From Bacteroidota bacterium (GTDB taxonomy: Bacteria; Bacteroidota; Ignavibacteria; SZUA-365), in assembly GCA_018224345.1 (NCBI GenBank), contig JAGTUW010000349.1, forward strand, positions 1 to 13,569: a stretch of 13,569 bases of DNA. The letters run 5' to 3'. Each line of letters begins with the position of its first letter. The stretch's first letter is position 1. Below are positions 1 through 8,366 of this stretch, piece after piece. The notes under the pieces are model-generated. The model made no database searches and was not told where the DNA came from. It worked only from the letters and a program-made list of their open reading frames with translations. Made by a program: the position numbers and the translations under genes.

Positions 1-1490
1 AGCACTCTGCAATGTGTGAAGCGTAATCCCGTACTCTCGCGTACCCCCATGATCTGCACGGGCGCGCCGGTGGACTGCACCTGAAACACCCGTTCGCTCG
101 CCAGAAGGCGGAAGCGTCGCAGTGCCTCGGTAAGCGGAATGGGGCCGAGCACGGCATCAAGGTCACCGTATTCCCGCAGCAATTCCTGAAAACGTTCACG
201 TGCCTGGAATTCGCGACTGCTCAAGGTATCATCGCCGGGCCAGCCGAATGCGTCAAGGACGTCGAGAAATACTTCCACCCAGGCACCCGGCGTGCGATGT
301 GCATCCTGCGGCAGTTTCCCCAAGGCTTGCAACAGCGGGTCTTCATCCCTGTTCGCCCCGGCGCCCGCCATCATACGCACCTCCGCCGCCGTCTCCTTCT
401 CCCGCCCACGCTTCCGCAACCGCGCATCGAGCAGTACCCGGCTGTCTCCGAAACGATCCGCTGCCCGGGTAAACGGGGAATGCAGAATGCGCGACCAGGT
501 CTCGAGAGCGAGTGCGGGACGCAATACTTCGATGAAAAGAAACGCCGCTGCGATCAGCGCTTCGTCAATGGCTCTGCGTCCGAGCGAAAGCTCATACAGC
601 GGGCGATCGTCATCGTGTTCCCCTCCGCACGCTGTGGTGTGCAGAACACCGGAAAATACCCGTTCGACATCATCGCGGACGTTCATCAGATGCGGAATGA
701 TGATACCAATATCCGATTCACCCCGCGAGAGCCACTCCCTGCAGTAGCGCGCGGCATCATGCAGTTCATCCTCGAAAGAGGGAAAGCGCAGCAATCGGGT
801 CTTTCCAACTGCATGCGCAGGAGACGGCAGATGCACACGCACTCCTGCATCGCCCAACGCGGCGAGTGTCTGACGCAGCGCGGCGTCTTTCGGAAGATCG
901 AAACCCAGAAATACAATTTCGCGGGGGAGAAGCTGTGGCCGGGCGCGAATGACATCGATCGCATGCCAGGGGAGCATTGGCGCAGGTAACGCCGCAAGTT
1001 CCTTCCATTGTTGTTCGGCAACCTGGCGCACCCTCAGAAATGCCGCTACATCGCTTCCCTCCGGAACTGTCGCGGGGTCGGGACGCACAGCCCACCCCGT
1101 TGCCAGAGCATGCGCTTCCATCATAGCCGAGGCGATGGCACGCGGTTGCAGCACTTCGTCGAGCACGCCCGCAGAGGCAGCCGCCTGTTCCCATACAATC
1201 AGTTCCTGCTGCTGCTCGAGAATCACCGGTGCCTCCCCGCCGTTCCCGGCATCCATCGTGGCGGAACGTTCCGTCAAACGCCGCTGCCAGGCGGTCAACG
1301 GCAGAATGTCCGGCGTACGCCACACCCGCGCACCTTCCGCGTGCATGCGTTCGCTCCAGGCGTGGCGCAATGCATGTGCCAGGCGCTGCGTCGAGACACA
1401 GACCGTGGCAGCACGTCCGAGTGCCTCCGCAACTTCCCGTCCTCCGAGACGCGCGAGATCTGTGTCCGCCGTTGCGTTATCACTATCCAT
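1..1490 (-). CDS. RecB/AddB-like PD-(D/E)XK family DNA repair protein, N-terminal part (runs off left edge)
   Basis: Open without a stop from the ATG at 1490 down to base 1, so about 496 N-terminal residues are present and the C-terminus is missing. The protein resembles the 'probable DNA repair protein' family (TIGR03623-like), relatives of AddB/RecB. These have a helicase-like N-terminal half and a C-terminal PD-(D/E)XK nuclease domain. Family-like segments are VCVSTQRLAHALRHAW near residue 29, WRTPDILPLTAWQRRL near residue 57, EIVFLGFDLPKDAALRQTL near residue 192, and VQIMGVRESTGLRF near the cut end. The nuclease motif itself would lie outside the window, so catalysis cannot be checked here. 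The expected role is cytoplasmic processing of DNA ends in recombination repair. The start is the ATG 25 bp after the stop of the upstream barrel gene; a GGAG lies 12 nt before it, rather far. The frame is open further upstream, so an earlier non-ATG start is possible. The two genes are probably co-transcribed. Confidence 0.75.
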   Translation of the reverse strand, partial: MDSDNATADTDLARLGGREVAEALGRAATVCVSTQRLAHALRHAWSERMHAEGARVWRTPDILPLTAWQRRLTERSATMDAGNGGEAPVILEQQQELIVWEQAAASAGVLDEVLQPRAIASAMMEAHALATGWAVRPDPATVPEGSDVAAFLRVRQVAEQQWKELAALPAPMLPWHAIDVIRARPQLLPREIVFLGFDLPKDAALRQTLAALGDAGVRVHLPSPAHAVGKTRLLRFPSFEDELHDAARYCREWLSRGESDIGIIIPHLMNVRDDVERVFSGVLHTTACGGEHDDDRPLYELSLGRRAIDEALIAAAFLFIEVLRPALALETWSRILHSPFTRAADRFGDSRVLLDARLRKRGREKETAAEVRMMAGAGANRDEDPLLQALGKLPQDAHRTPGAWVEVFLDVLDAFGWPGDDTLSSREFQARERFQELLREYGDLDAVLGPIPLTEALRRFRLLASERVFQVQSTGAPVQIMGVRESTGLRFTHCRV

Positions 1491-1515
1491 ATTGCGCTGA
1501 ATCTCCAGTATTGGT

Positions 1516-2430
1516 TTATCTTCTGCCGGACGGAGAAATGAGAAAGAACACTCCCGAAGTGAGAAACAATGACGAGGGCATATTCCTCGCATTTGTCACG
1601 GTATACGCGCCGAAGTTGAGACCCATGCCATCGGTGAGCAACAGGGCTGCTTCTGCACCATAGAGCAGGTAGCGGCGATTGTTGCCGGCAAAGCCGAAAC
1701 TCCCACCGGTAAAAGCGGCATTGCCGTTTCCCTGGCCGGAGAGAAGGTCTGCTTTCACTCCGAGACGCAGTCTCTCCCACGGATACACAGACAGCCCGGC
1801 ACGCAGATGCAGTTCGTCGGCATAGCCTGCACTGCGCAGGTCGTACCCGATCTCCGCAGTCCAATGCACAGGAATCGCCACGAAGCAGTACTCGTACCCC
1901 AGCGAAATCAACTGATTGTATTCGTCATCACCCGCCCACAATCCGTCGGATTGCGTCGCCTCACCGAGAGGAATTCCGAACAGCGCGGTAAAATGCAGAA
2001 TATGACGGCTACCGGGAAAGAGATGCAGGCGCAAACCGAGATCGACGTCACCGGGTGATTGCACACTCAGCAGGCGATCTTCCGGAGATTCCTGCACATA
2101 GAGCTTGCGGAATACTGGAATCTGCACGATGCCCATCACATACTTCGAATAGGCATGCACACTGCTGAGCCATATCGTCTGTTCCTGAATGCGATGCACA
2201 TCAACGATCTCGCCTTCCGGACCGAAATACTGCTGTCCACTGAACCCGCGCACACCTGTAGAGAGATAGGTGTCCGCTGTGTCCCGCTTCGACCAGCCGT
2301 CAGCCTGCGCATCGGTAAAAAGAAGTATCCATGGAAGAAACACGAGCACCGCGCGACGATGCCACGACCCACTGCCCTGTCGAATCATGTTGTGCATGAG
2401 AACAGCGGTGGTGAGAAAACAGAGTATCAT
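1516..2430 (-). CDS. Putative outer-membrane beta-barrel protein, secreted, function unknown
   Basis: About 304 aa. The N-terminus holds a basic stretch (SWHRR), a hydrophobic core (AVLVFLPWILLF) and an A-Q-A signal peptidase site, giving cleavage before DGWSKRD. The mature part alternates polar and hydrophobic residues with many Tyr, Phe, Trp and Gly. Strand-like segments include HILHFTALFGIPLG, GLSVYPWERLRLGVKADLL, YLLYGAEAALLL and LFLTSGVFFLI. This pattern fits a small outer-membrane barrel or porin-like transporter, but I recognise no specific family and the usual C-terminal aromatic residue is absent. Start choice: the frame is open from an ATG at 2472, but that lies at the predicted transcription start. 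The ATG at 2430 has AGGA 8 nt upstream. The ATG at 2388 would give the cleanest 29-aa signal peptide and is a real alternative. The nuclease gene follows 25 bp downstream on the same strand. Confidence 0.65.
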   Translation of the reverse strand: MILCFLTTAVLMHNMIRQGSGSWHRRAVLVFLPWILLFTDAQADGWSKRDTADTYLSTGVRGFSGQQYFGPEGEIVDVHRIQEQTIWLSSVHAYSKYVMGIVQIPVFRKLYVQESPEDRLLSVQSPGDVDLGLRLHLFPGSRHILHFTALFGIPLGEATQSDGLWAGDDEYNQLISLGYEYCFVAIPVHWTAEIGYDLRSAGYADELHLRAGLSVYPWERLRLGVKADLLSGQGNGNAAFTGGSFGFAGNNRRYLLYGAEAALLLTDGMGLNFGAYTVTNARNMPSSLFLTSGVFFLISPSGRR

Positions 2431-2477
2431 GAATTGCGTCCTGCCTTCGGGTTGGCTCATTGCTGATAACATACGAC

Positions 2478-2507
2478 ATTACATACAAAATATCTGTATC
2501 ATGTCAA
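2478..2507 (-). promoter_or_regulatory. Sigma-70-type promoter for the barrel/nuclease genes
   Basis: On the minus strand a perfect -35 TTGACA (2502-2507) is followed by an 18-bp spacer and a -10-like TGTAAT (2478-2483, five of six consensus bases). Transcription would start near 2471, about 40 nt before the chosen ATG at 2430. That argues against the upstream ATG at 2472. The prediction is from motif matching only. If the organism is a Bacteroidota member, its primary sigma factor may prefer a different motif. Confidence 0.45.
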
Positions 2508-2643
2508 CTGAAACGGCAGATGCGGCAGATCATCCTGACCCGGAACCGTGCAACAGGAAACCCTTTCAAAGAAATCCTGGTTTTCCATGAGGTACATTTT
2601 CGTACTTCGCCCATGATGATGCAATCATTTAACTGTATATGAC

Positions 2644-3789
2644 GTGAACAAAAAAATTCTTTTCTATCTTCTTCCTGTCGGGATTCTCCTTGGCGGTTAT
2701 GTAGTGATGCAGCTCCTTGCCGGCATGAAGGAAGAGCCCCGTCGTCGTATGCCTGCGTCGGTCGCCAAATCCGTGCATACCGAGGTTGTGACCATGCGTG
2801 AGACGGAAGCGACTGTCGAGGCGCTCGGAAAACTGACGTCTTCCCAGCCCGTGCAGTTAATCAGTGAAGCGACAGGAACCATATTGCGCGGCGATGTCGC
2901 GTTCATGCCGGGTCAGCGTTTCCGCAAGGGAGACCTGCTGCTGCGCATAGACGATCGGCAACCGCGCTATTCGCTCAGCAGCACGAAAAGCGATTTTCTC
3001 AATGCTCTTGCAGCGGTCTTGCCCGAATTGAAGATCGATTTTCCCGGGGCCTACGCGGAATGGCAGAACTACTTCGACAGCGTCAGCTTCGATACCGCGC
3101 TCGAACCGCTTCCGGAAGCCGGTGACAGGAAGATCAAACTTCTGCTGACGCGGTTCAACGTGTACAAGCTTTATTTCTCCATAAAAAACCTTGAAGTCGC
3201 ACTTGAAAAACACTTCATTCATGCGCCGTTTGACGGTTCCATCGTCAGTACCGCGCAACGGGAGGGTTCTTCCGCCCGTAACGGGAGCCTTCTCGGCGAA
3301 ATCATCAGCCTGGAGAATCTGGAATTGGCCCTTCCCGTGCCCGCCACAGATATTGCATGGATCGATGCTTCGAAACCGGTGCGACTCAGCACCGATGAAC
3401 TGCCGGGGGGCTGGACGGGCAGAATCACCCGCATCGGCAGTACGGTGGATCAACGCACTCAGACCGTAGCGGTGTACGTGACCGTGCAGGGAAACATCGG
3501 ACAGCTGTATGAAGGACTCTTCCTCCGCGCTGAAATTCCCGGCACCGTCATCCCTTCAGCGACGGAAGTCCCGCGCCGGGCGCTCTACGAGGAACGTTTC
3601 GTGTATGTGGTGGACAACGGTCGGCTGCAGCGTCGTGATGTCACCATTACGCGGAGAAAGCCGACCTCGGTCATTGTCAGCGAGGGACTCAGTACCGGCG
3701 ATACGCTCGTGACCGAGCTGTTGCAGGGCGTATCGCCCGGCATGCCCGTCGTCGCACGCCTGGCACAAGACAAGGGCGAAACCGAATGA
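2644..3789 (+). CDS. RND efflux periplasmic adaptor (membrane fusion protein, HlyD/AcrA family)
   Basis: 381 aa. It links the inner-membrane RND pump to the outer-membrane channel in the periplasm. An N-terminal membrane anchor covers residues 5-27. The first half of the lipoyl/barrel-sandwich domain is around 65-105 (ISEATGTILRGDVAFMPGQ, then GDLLLRID). A helical segment of about 80 residues follows (111-190), then the returning lipoyl half (HAPFDGSIV near 193, GSLLGEI near 214), the beta-barrel (around 225-300) and the membrane-proximal domain to the C-terminus. The start is a GTG at 2644: an in-frame TGA lies ten codons upstream, no ATG or TTG lies between, and later ATGs would remove the anchor. 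No Shine-Dalgarno sequence is visible. The helical segment contains prolines (DFPGAYAEW, EPLPEA), so the hairpin is not a regular coiled coil. The stop overlaps the start of the pump gene (ATGA), indicating translational coupling. Confidence 0.9.
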   Translation: MNKKILFYLLPVGILLGGYVVMQLLAGMKEEPRRRMPASVAKSVHTEVVTMRETEATVEALGKLTSSQPVQLISEATGTILRGDVAFMPGQRFRKGDLLLRIDDRQPRYSLSSTKSDFLNALAAVLPELKIDFPGAYAEWQNYFDSVSFDTALEPLPEAGDRKIKLLLTRFNVYKLYFSIKNLEVALEKHFIHAPFDGSIVSTAQREGSSARNGSLLGEIISLENLELALPVPATDIAWIDASKPVRLSTDELPGGWTGRITRIGSTVDQRTQTVAVYVTVQGNIGQLYEGLFLRAEIPGTVIPSATEVPRRALYEERFVYVVDNGRLQRRDVTITRRKPTSVIVSEGLSTGDTLVTELLQGVSPGMPVVARLAQDKGETE

Positions 3790-6700
3790 GCCGGGTCATC
3801 GCGTTTTTTGTCCGCAGCAAGGTATGGACGAATGTACTGCTGCTCGGCGTCATTCTCTTCGGACTTCTCTGGCTTTCCAACCTGAAATATTCTTTCTTCC
3901 CTGAGTCACGTCCCGACTTCCTGACCGTGCAGGTCGCCTTCCCCGGTGCATCACCGGAAGAACTGGAGGAAGGCGTGGTGCTGAAAATCGAGGAAGCCAT
4001 CGACGGTCTTGACGGCATCGACCGTGTCACCTCTGTTTCGCGGGAAAACTTCGGCGTGGTGACCGTGGAGGTGTTGCCGGATGCGGACATGAACATCGTC
4101 GTCCAGGATGTCAAAAATGCCGTCGATCGCATCAATTCCTTTCCCCTCGGCATAGAAAAACCAGTCATCTTCGAGCAGAAATTCCGTACCCGTGCGCTCT
4201 CCATTGTGCTGTACGGAGAGACGGATCTGCACAATCTCAAGTATTACGCCGAGCGCTTCCGCGATGACCTGCTCGCCACTCCGGAAATATCTCAGGTAGA
4301 AATCGAGGGAATCCCACGACTCGAATTTGCTCTCGAAGTCTCGGAAGCGGATCTCCGCCGCTACAATCTGAACTTCCGTGAGGTCGCCGACGCCGTCGCA
4401 GCGGAGAATATCAATCTCTCAGGCGGGAAATTCGATACGCAGGACGAGGAAATCCTTATCAGGGCGAATGCACGGGAGTACTTTGCGCGGGAACTGGCAG
4501 GACGGGTCGTCAGGACCAACCCCGACGGTTCGCTGATCCTTCTCAAGGATATCGCGCAAATCAGCGAACGCTGGGAAGACATTCCAGACAAGTCCTACTA
4601 CAATGGACGTCCTGCCGTGATTCTCACTATCGACAAGACGAAGGAAGAGGATATTCTCGCCATCGCCGACGCGGCGAAAGCGCTGCTTGCCGACTTTAAC
4701 GAAGACCACGAACAGGTTTCGGGGCTCGTGCTCGACGACCGCACGGTCAACCTCCTGCAACGTCTCGATCTGCTGATCAACAACGGACTGATCGGATTGG
4801 GCCTGGTCATCATCGCACTCGGGTTCTTCCTGAATCTGCGCCTCTCCTTCTGGGTTTCCATCGGCATTCCCTTCTCCTTCGCAGGCATGTTTATCGTTGC
4901 AGGCTTTGCCGGACTGACCATCAACGTCATTTCGCTCTTCGGCATGATCGTCGTTGTCGGTATACTTGTCGACGATGCAATTGTCGTCGGGGAAAACATC
5001 TATGCGCATTTCGAGCGAGGGAAAAAACCGTTTCAGGCAGCCATCGACGGCGCCAGGGAAATGCTCGCCCCCGTCACCACCTCGGTGCTGACGACGATTG
5101 TCGCCTTCATGCCGTTTTTCTTTCTCGAAGGCATGCTGGGAAAATTCATCTGGCACATGGCCCTCGTGGTCATCGCAACACTCGCCTTCTCTCTTATCGA
5201 GTCATTCCTCGTCCTCCCTGCCCACCTGGCACATTCCCGTGGCCTGCATCCGCATGCGGAGGACAACAAGATCCGCAAGCGTATCGACCGTTTCATTGCC
5301 TGGATGACACATCAGGTCTACGGCCCCTCCCTGCGCTTTGCGCTACGGCATAAATGGATTGTAATGGTCTCCCCCATTGCAGCAGTGATGATCACATTCG
5401 GACTGCTGCGCGGCGGACATATCGGTCTGACCTACTTCCCCTTCATCGACGGCGATACCATGCCCGTCAATATCGCACTCGTCGCCGGGCGTCAGGAAGC
5501 GGACACCGACTCGCTGCTCGCTCATATCGAACGGACGGCCTGGGAACTCAATGAGGAGTTGAAAGAAGAGCGTGCCGACGGCAAGGATGTGATCATCGGC
5601 ATCAAACGCGATATCGGACGCAATGACTTCGGCGAGGCCGGGAGTCATACCGGCAGACTGACAATGGAATTGCTCGACGGCGAAGTACGCGACCTCGATA
5701 CACCCGACATGGCAAATCGACTGCGCGAGATGGTCGGCCCGATACCAGAGGCGGAGAAACTCACCTACGGCCGTGTCGGTTTCTTCGGAAAACCCGTCTC
5801 ACTGAGTCTCCTGGGCAATGATCTCGAGCAACTCACGCGCGCACGCGATCTGCTGGTCGCGGAACTCAGGAATTTTCCATCACTCAAGGATGTCACTGAT
5901 TCCGAACAGGAAGGACGCCGCGAAATCGATATACGCCTCAAGCCACAGGCGTATGCGCTGGGGCTGACGCTGCGCGACGTCGCCTCTCAGGTGCGCCAGG
6001 GATTTTTCGGTCTGGAGGTGCAGCGCATTCAGCGGGGACGCGATGAAATCCGTGTCTGGGTACGCTACACCGAGCAGGACCGTTCGGCGCTGGGTTTTAT
6101 CGACCAGATGCGCATTCGCACACCTGACGGCGCCGAATACCCCTTCTCACAACTGGCAAGCTATACAATAGAACGCGGACTGACCAGTATCAACCGTCTC
6201 GAGAATCAGAGAGAAATCAGAGTTGAAGCGAATCTGGCGAACTTCAACGACGATCTACCCCCGATTCTTGCGGATATCCGCAGTAATGTGCTTCCGACCG
6301 TGCTCGGACAGGTCACGGGTGTGCGTGCCTCTTTCGAGGGACAATCGCGGAACCAGGAAAAAACCGTCCGTTCTATGCGGTCAGCTTTTTCCGTGGCGCT
6401 GATCGCCATGTTCATTCTCATTACACTTGTCTTCCGTTCGACTGCGCAGGCCGGGCTGGTCTTTGCAATCATCCCCATCGGCATACTCGGTGCGATCTGG
6501 GGACACGGCATCCAGGGACTGCAACTCAATACACTATCTCTCTACGGTGTCATCGCGTTGACAGGTATCATCATCAACGACAGTATTGTGATGATCGATC
6601 AGATCAACCGGAATCTCCGTGACGGACTGCCCATCATGGAAGCAGTGTACCAGGGCGGGATTTCACGTCTTCGTCCCATTCTCCTGACCACGACCACGAC

Positions 6701-6956
6701 ATCGCTCGGTCTCGCCCCGCTGATATTCGAAACCAGCCGGCAGGCGCAATTTCTCATTCCGATGGCGGTGTCCGTCGCCTACGGACTGGCCTTCGGCACG
6801 TTCATTCTCCTGATGGTCGTTCCGGCTGCCTTCCTCGCGCTCAATCGTTTCCGCAGGTTCTGGAGCGCCTGGGTGCTGCGGAGGGATGAGACCCCCGAAG
6901 ATGTCGAACCGGCGGTAAAAGAAATACGACTTCTTGCGGCGGAGGAGCATTCATGA
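3786..6956 (+). CDS. RND family efflux transporter permease subunit (AcrB-like)
   Basis: 1056 aa, a normal size for the family. It is a proton-driven inner-membrane pump, working as a trimer, that exports hydrophobic drugs, detergents or similar compounds through the adaptor and TolC-like channel. TM1 is at about residues 14-31, followed by the first porter region (FPGASPEELEEGV near 52). TM2-TM6 begin near 330. TM4 carries the proton-relay pair D396-D397 in VGILVDDAIVVGENIY. The second periplasmic half follows TM7 (about 530-870), and the last TM bundle runs to about 1025. In the TM10 region GVIALTGIIINDSIVM the position of the AcrB relay lysine appears to hold Asn931, followed by Asp932. 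This variant also occurs in other RND subgroups. The start overlaps the adaptor stop and the stop overlaps the next start (both ATGA). The substrate cannot be read from sequence. Confidence 0.95.
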   Translation: MSRVIAFFVRSKVWTNVLLLGVILFGLLWLSNLKYSFFPESRPDFLTVQVAFPGASPEELEEGVVLKIEEAIDGLDGIDRVTSVSRENFGVVTVEVLPDADMNIVVQDVKNAVDRINSFPLGIEKPVIFEQKFRTRALSIVLYGETDLHNLKYYAERFRDDLLATPEISQVEIEGIPRLEFALEVSEADLRRYNLNFREVADAVAAENINLSGGKFDTQDEEILIRANAREYFARELAGRVVRTNPDGSLILLKDIAQISERWEDIPDKSYYNGRPAVILTIDKTKEEDILAIADAAKALLADFNEDHEQVSGLVLDDRTVNLLQRLDLLINNGLIGLGLVIIALGFFLNLRLSFWVSIGIPFSFAGMFIVAGFAGLTINVISLFGMIVVVGILVDDAIVVGENIYAHFERGKKPFQAAIDGAREMLAPVTTSVLTTIVAFMPFFFLEGMLGKFIWHMALVVIATLAFSLIESFLVLPAHLAHSRGLHPHAEDNKIRKRIDRFIAWMTHQVYGPSLRFALRHKWIVMVSPIAAVMITFGLLRGGHIGLTYFPFIDGDTMPVNIALVAGRQEADTDSLLAHIERTAWELNEELKEERADGKDVIIGIKRDIGRNDFGEAGSHTGRLTMELLDGEVRDLDTPDMANRLREMVGPIPEAEKLTYGRVGFFGKPVSLSLLGNDLEQLTRARDLLVAELRNFPSLKDVTDSEQEGRREIDIRLKPQAYALGLTLRDVASQVRQGFFGLEVQRIQRGRDEIRVWVRYTEQDRSALGFIDQMRIRTPDGAEYPFSQLASYTIERGLTSINRLENQREIRVEANLANFNDDLPPILADIRSNVLPTVLGQVTGVRASFEGQSRNQEKTVRSMRSAFSVALIAMFILITLVFRSTAQAGLVFAIIPIGILGAIWGHGIQGLQLNTLSLYGVIALTGIIINDSIVMIDQINRNLRDGLPIMEAVYQGGISRLRPILLTTTTTSLGLAPLIFETSRQAQFLIPMAVSVAYGLAFGTFILLMVVPAAFLALNRFRRFWSAWVLRRDETPEDVEPAVKEIRLLAAEEHS

Positions 6957-8281
6957 AATCCATCATCACCTTGCTGTTGCTTCTGGGCATCGTTTTTTCT
7001 CCTGCGCAGAGTCAGGACAATACCAGCGCCGGTGACACACCGATGAGCATCGGGCAGGCCATCCGTATCGCACTCGAACAGAATCATCGCATTCGCATCG
7101 CGCGTGTGAATGCCGACATCGCACGAAACAACACAACACGCGGCAGTGCAGGCTTTCTGCCGACGCTCGATGCAACAGGCGCGCTGTCACTGGCCCGTTC
7201 CGAACAGGAGACAAATTCTCCCTTCAGTTTCGGGACTTCCACCACCGGTGGAGGTTCGGCGCAGATCAATCTGAACTGGACAATATTCGACGGCTTCCGC
7301 ATGTTCGCCGAACAGGATCGTTACAATGAACTTGCCTCCCTCGGTGACTATCAGAGCAGAGCGCTGACCGAACAGACCGTGGTCTCCGTTGTGCGTGCGT
7401 ATCTGCAGACTGTGCAGCAGCAACAGCTCCTCGGTGTCCTGCGTGATGCACTGGGCATATCCCGCGTGCGGTATCAGAAAGCGGAAGTGCGCCGCGAGCT
7501 TGGGGGTTCGGCCACCGAATACCTCAATGCGCGTATCGCCTATAACACCGACTCCTCGACGGTACTCGGACAGGAGCTTGCACTTGATATCGCAAAACGG
7601 GAACTGAATCTGCTGCTCGGGCGCGAGGCTTCGGAAGCGCTGCTCGTAGAGTCGGAAGTGCTGCTTCCCGGGTACGAGCGTCCGTTACCCACGCTTCTTG
7701 CTATGGCACGTGAGCGCAATGCGGATCTGCGCGCTGCCGAACAGACTCTGCGCGTTGCCGAGAGCAGTATCACCGTCTCACGCAGCGCATTCTTTCCGCG
7801 CCTGAGTATTTTCGCAAACTACGGATACTCTGACCGCCTGGTCAGCAGCAACAGCCCGCGTTTCGATGAGGACATCAGTACGCAGAGTCTCGATGGTGCA
7901 GTGGGGCTGAATCTCTCTTTCAATCTCTTCAACGGTTTTCGCAATGTCGTCGACGTTCAGAATGCAGAACTCGAGCGACATGCCACCGCGCTGGCCTTCG
8001 ATGAGGCGCGCCAGCGCATTGATGCACTCGTCCGCGAGCAACATCTGACGCTGCAGACACGCCGCGGCATTGTCGAACTCGAGGAACAGAATCTCGACGC
8101 GGCGCGACGCAACCTGACACTGCAACTCGAACGCTTTGAGACCGGGACCATCGGTTCGCTGGAATTCCGTGATGCGCAGTTGCAGCTTGTACGCGCGGAA
8201 ACCGCGACAATCGTTGCCCGTTTCCAGGCACGTATCGCCCTGCTCGAACTGCAGCGCCTCATCGGTGATATGACACTCTGA
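6953..8281 (+). CDS. TolC-family outer-membrane efflux channel
   Basis: 442 aa. It forms the outer-membrane and periplasmic tunnel exit of the tripartite pump, expected to be a trimer. A signal peptide is visible: MKSIITLLLLLGIVFSPAQS followed by QDN. The two OEP repeats typical of TolC proteins are recognisable. Repeat one starts at SIGQAIRIALEQNHRIRIAR (about residue 32) and contains the barrel-like INLNWTIFDGFRM. Repeat two starts at LLAMARERNADLRAAEQTL (about 248) and contains VGLNLSFNLFNGFRNV. Long Ala/Glu/Leu/Arg-rich helices surround these. The start ATG overlaps the pump stop (ATGA) and has a strong GGAGG 7 nt upstream, so this gene can also be initiated independently. It closes a complete adaptor-pump-channel operon. 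Confidence 0.93.
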   Translation: MKSIITLLLLLGIVFSPAQSQDNTSAGDTPMSIGQAIRIALEQNHRIRIARVNADIARNNTTRGSAGFLPTLDATGALSLARSEQETNSPFSFGTSTTGGGSAQINLNWTIFDGFRMFAEQDRYNELASLGDYQSRALTEQTVVSVVRAYLQTVQQQQLLGVLRDALGISRVRYQKAEVRRELGGSATEYLNARIAYNTDSSTVLGQELALDIAKRELNLLLGREASEALLVESEVLLPGYERPLPTLLAMARERNADLRAAEQTLRVAESSITVSRSAFFPRLSIFANYGYSDRLVSSNSPRFDEDISTQSLDGAVGLNLSFNLFNGFRNVVDVQNAELERHATALAFDEARQRIDALVREQHLTLQTRRGIVELEEQNLDAARRNLTLQLERFETGTIGSLEFRDAQLQLVRAETATIVARFQARIALLELQRLIGDMTL

Positions 8282-8366
8282 GACACCGCGGCAAGGCAAA
8301 GCACGATTTCCCGGGCCAGGTTTTTGAGGACAGAGCGTAACGACGGGCATTTCCCTTCTGATCAGC

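Noticed and set aside
200..1663. Several plus-strand reading frames of 90-230 codons opposite the nuclease gene
   Set aside because: They are Arg/Ser/Ala-rich antisense shadows of a long minus-strand frame that shows family-like motifs; none has a signal or domain of its own.
2542..2546. GGAAC upstream of the efflux operon as a second ECF promoter
   Set aside because: No GTC-type -10 element occurs at the required distance downstream.
2554..2586. Imperfect inverted repeats upstream of the adaptor gene (CAGGA/TCCTG around TTTC-AAA-GAAA, and GGAAACC/GGTTTTCC)
   Set aside because: The arms are short, asymmetric and bulged; without a neighbouring regulator gene I cannot support an operator call.
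4419..5156. A 245-codon minus-strand frame inside the RND pump gene
   Set aside because: It lies entirely antisense to well-conserved RND sequence (TM1-TM4 region) and its composition (Asp/Glu/His-rich) is what reversed membrane-protein codons give.
8300..8326. Possible terminator between the TolC-like and MATE genes (CCCGGGCCAGG before five T)
   Set aside because: No stem longer than a few pairs can be formed next to the T run, so it is not convincing as a terminator.
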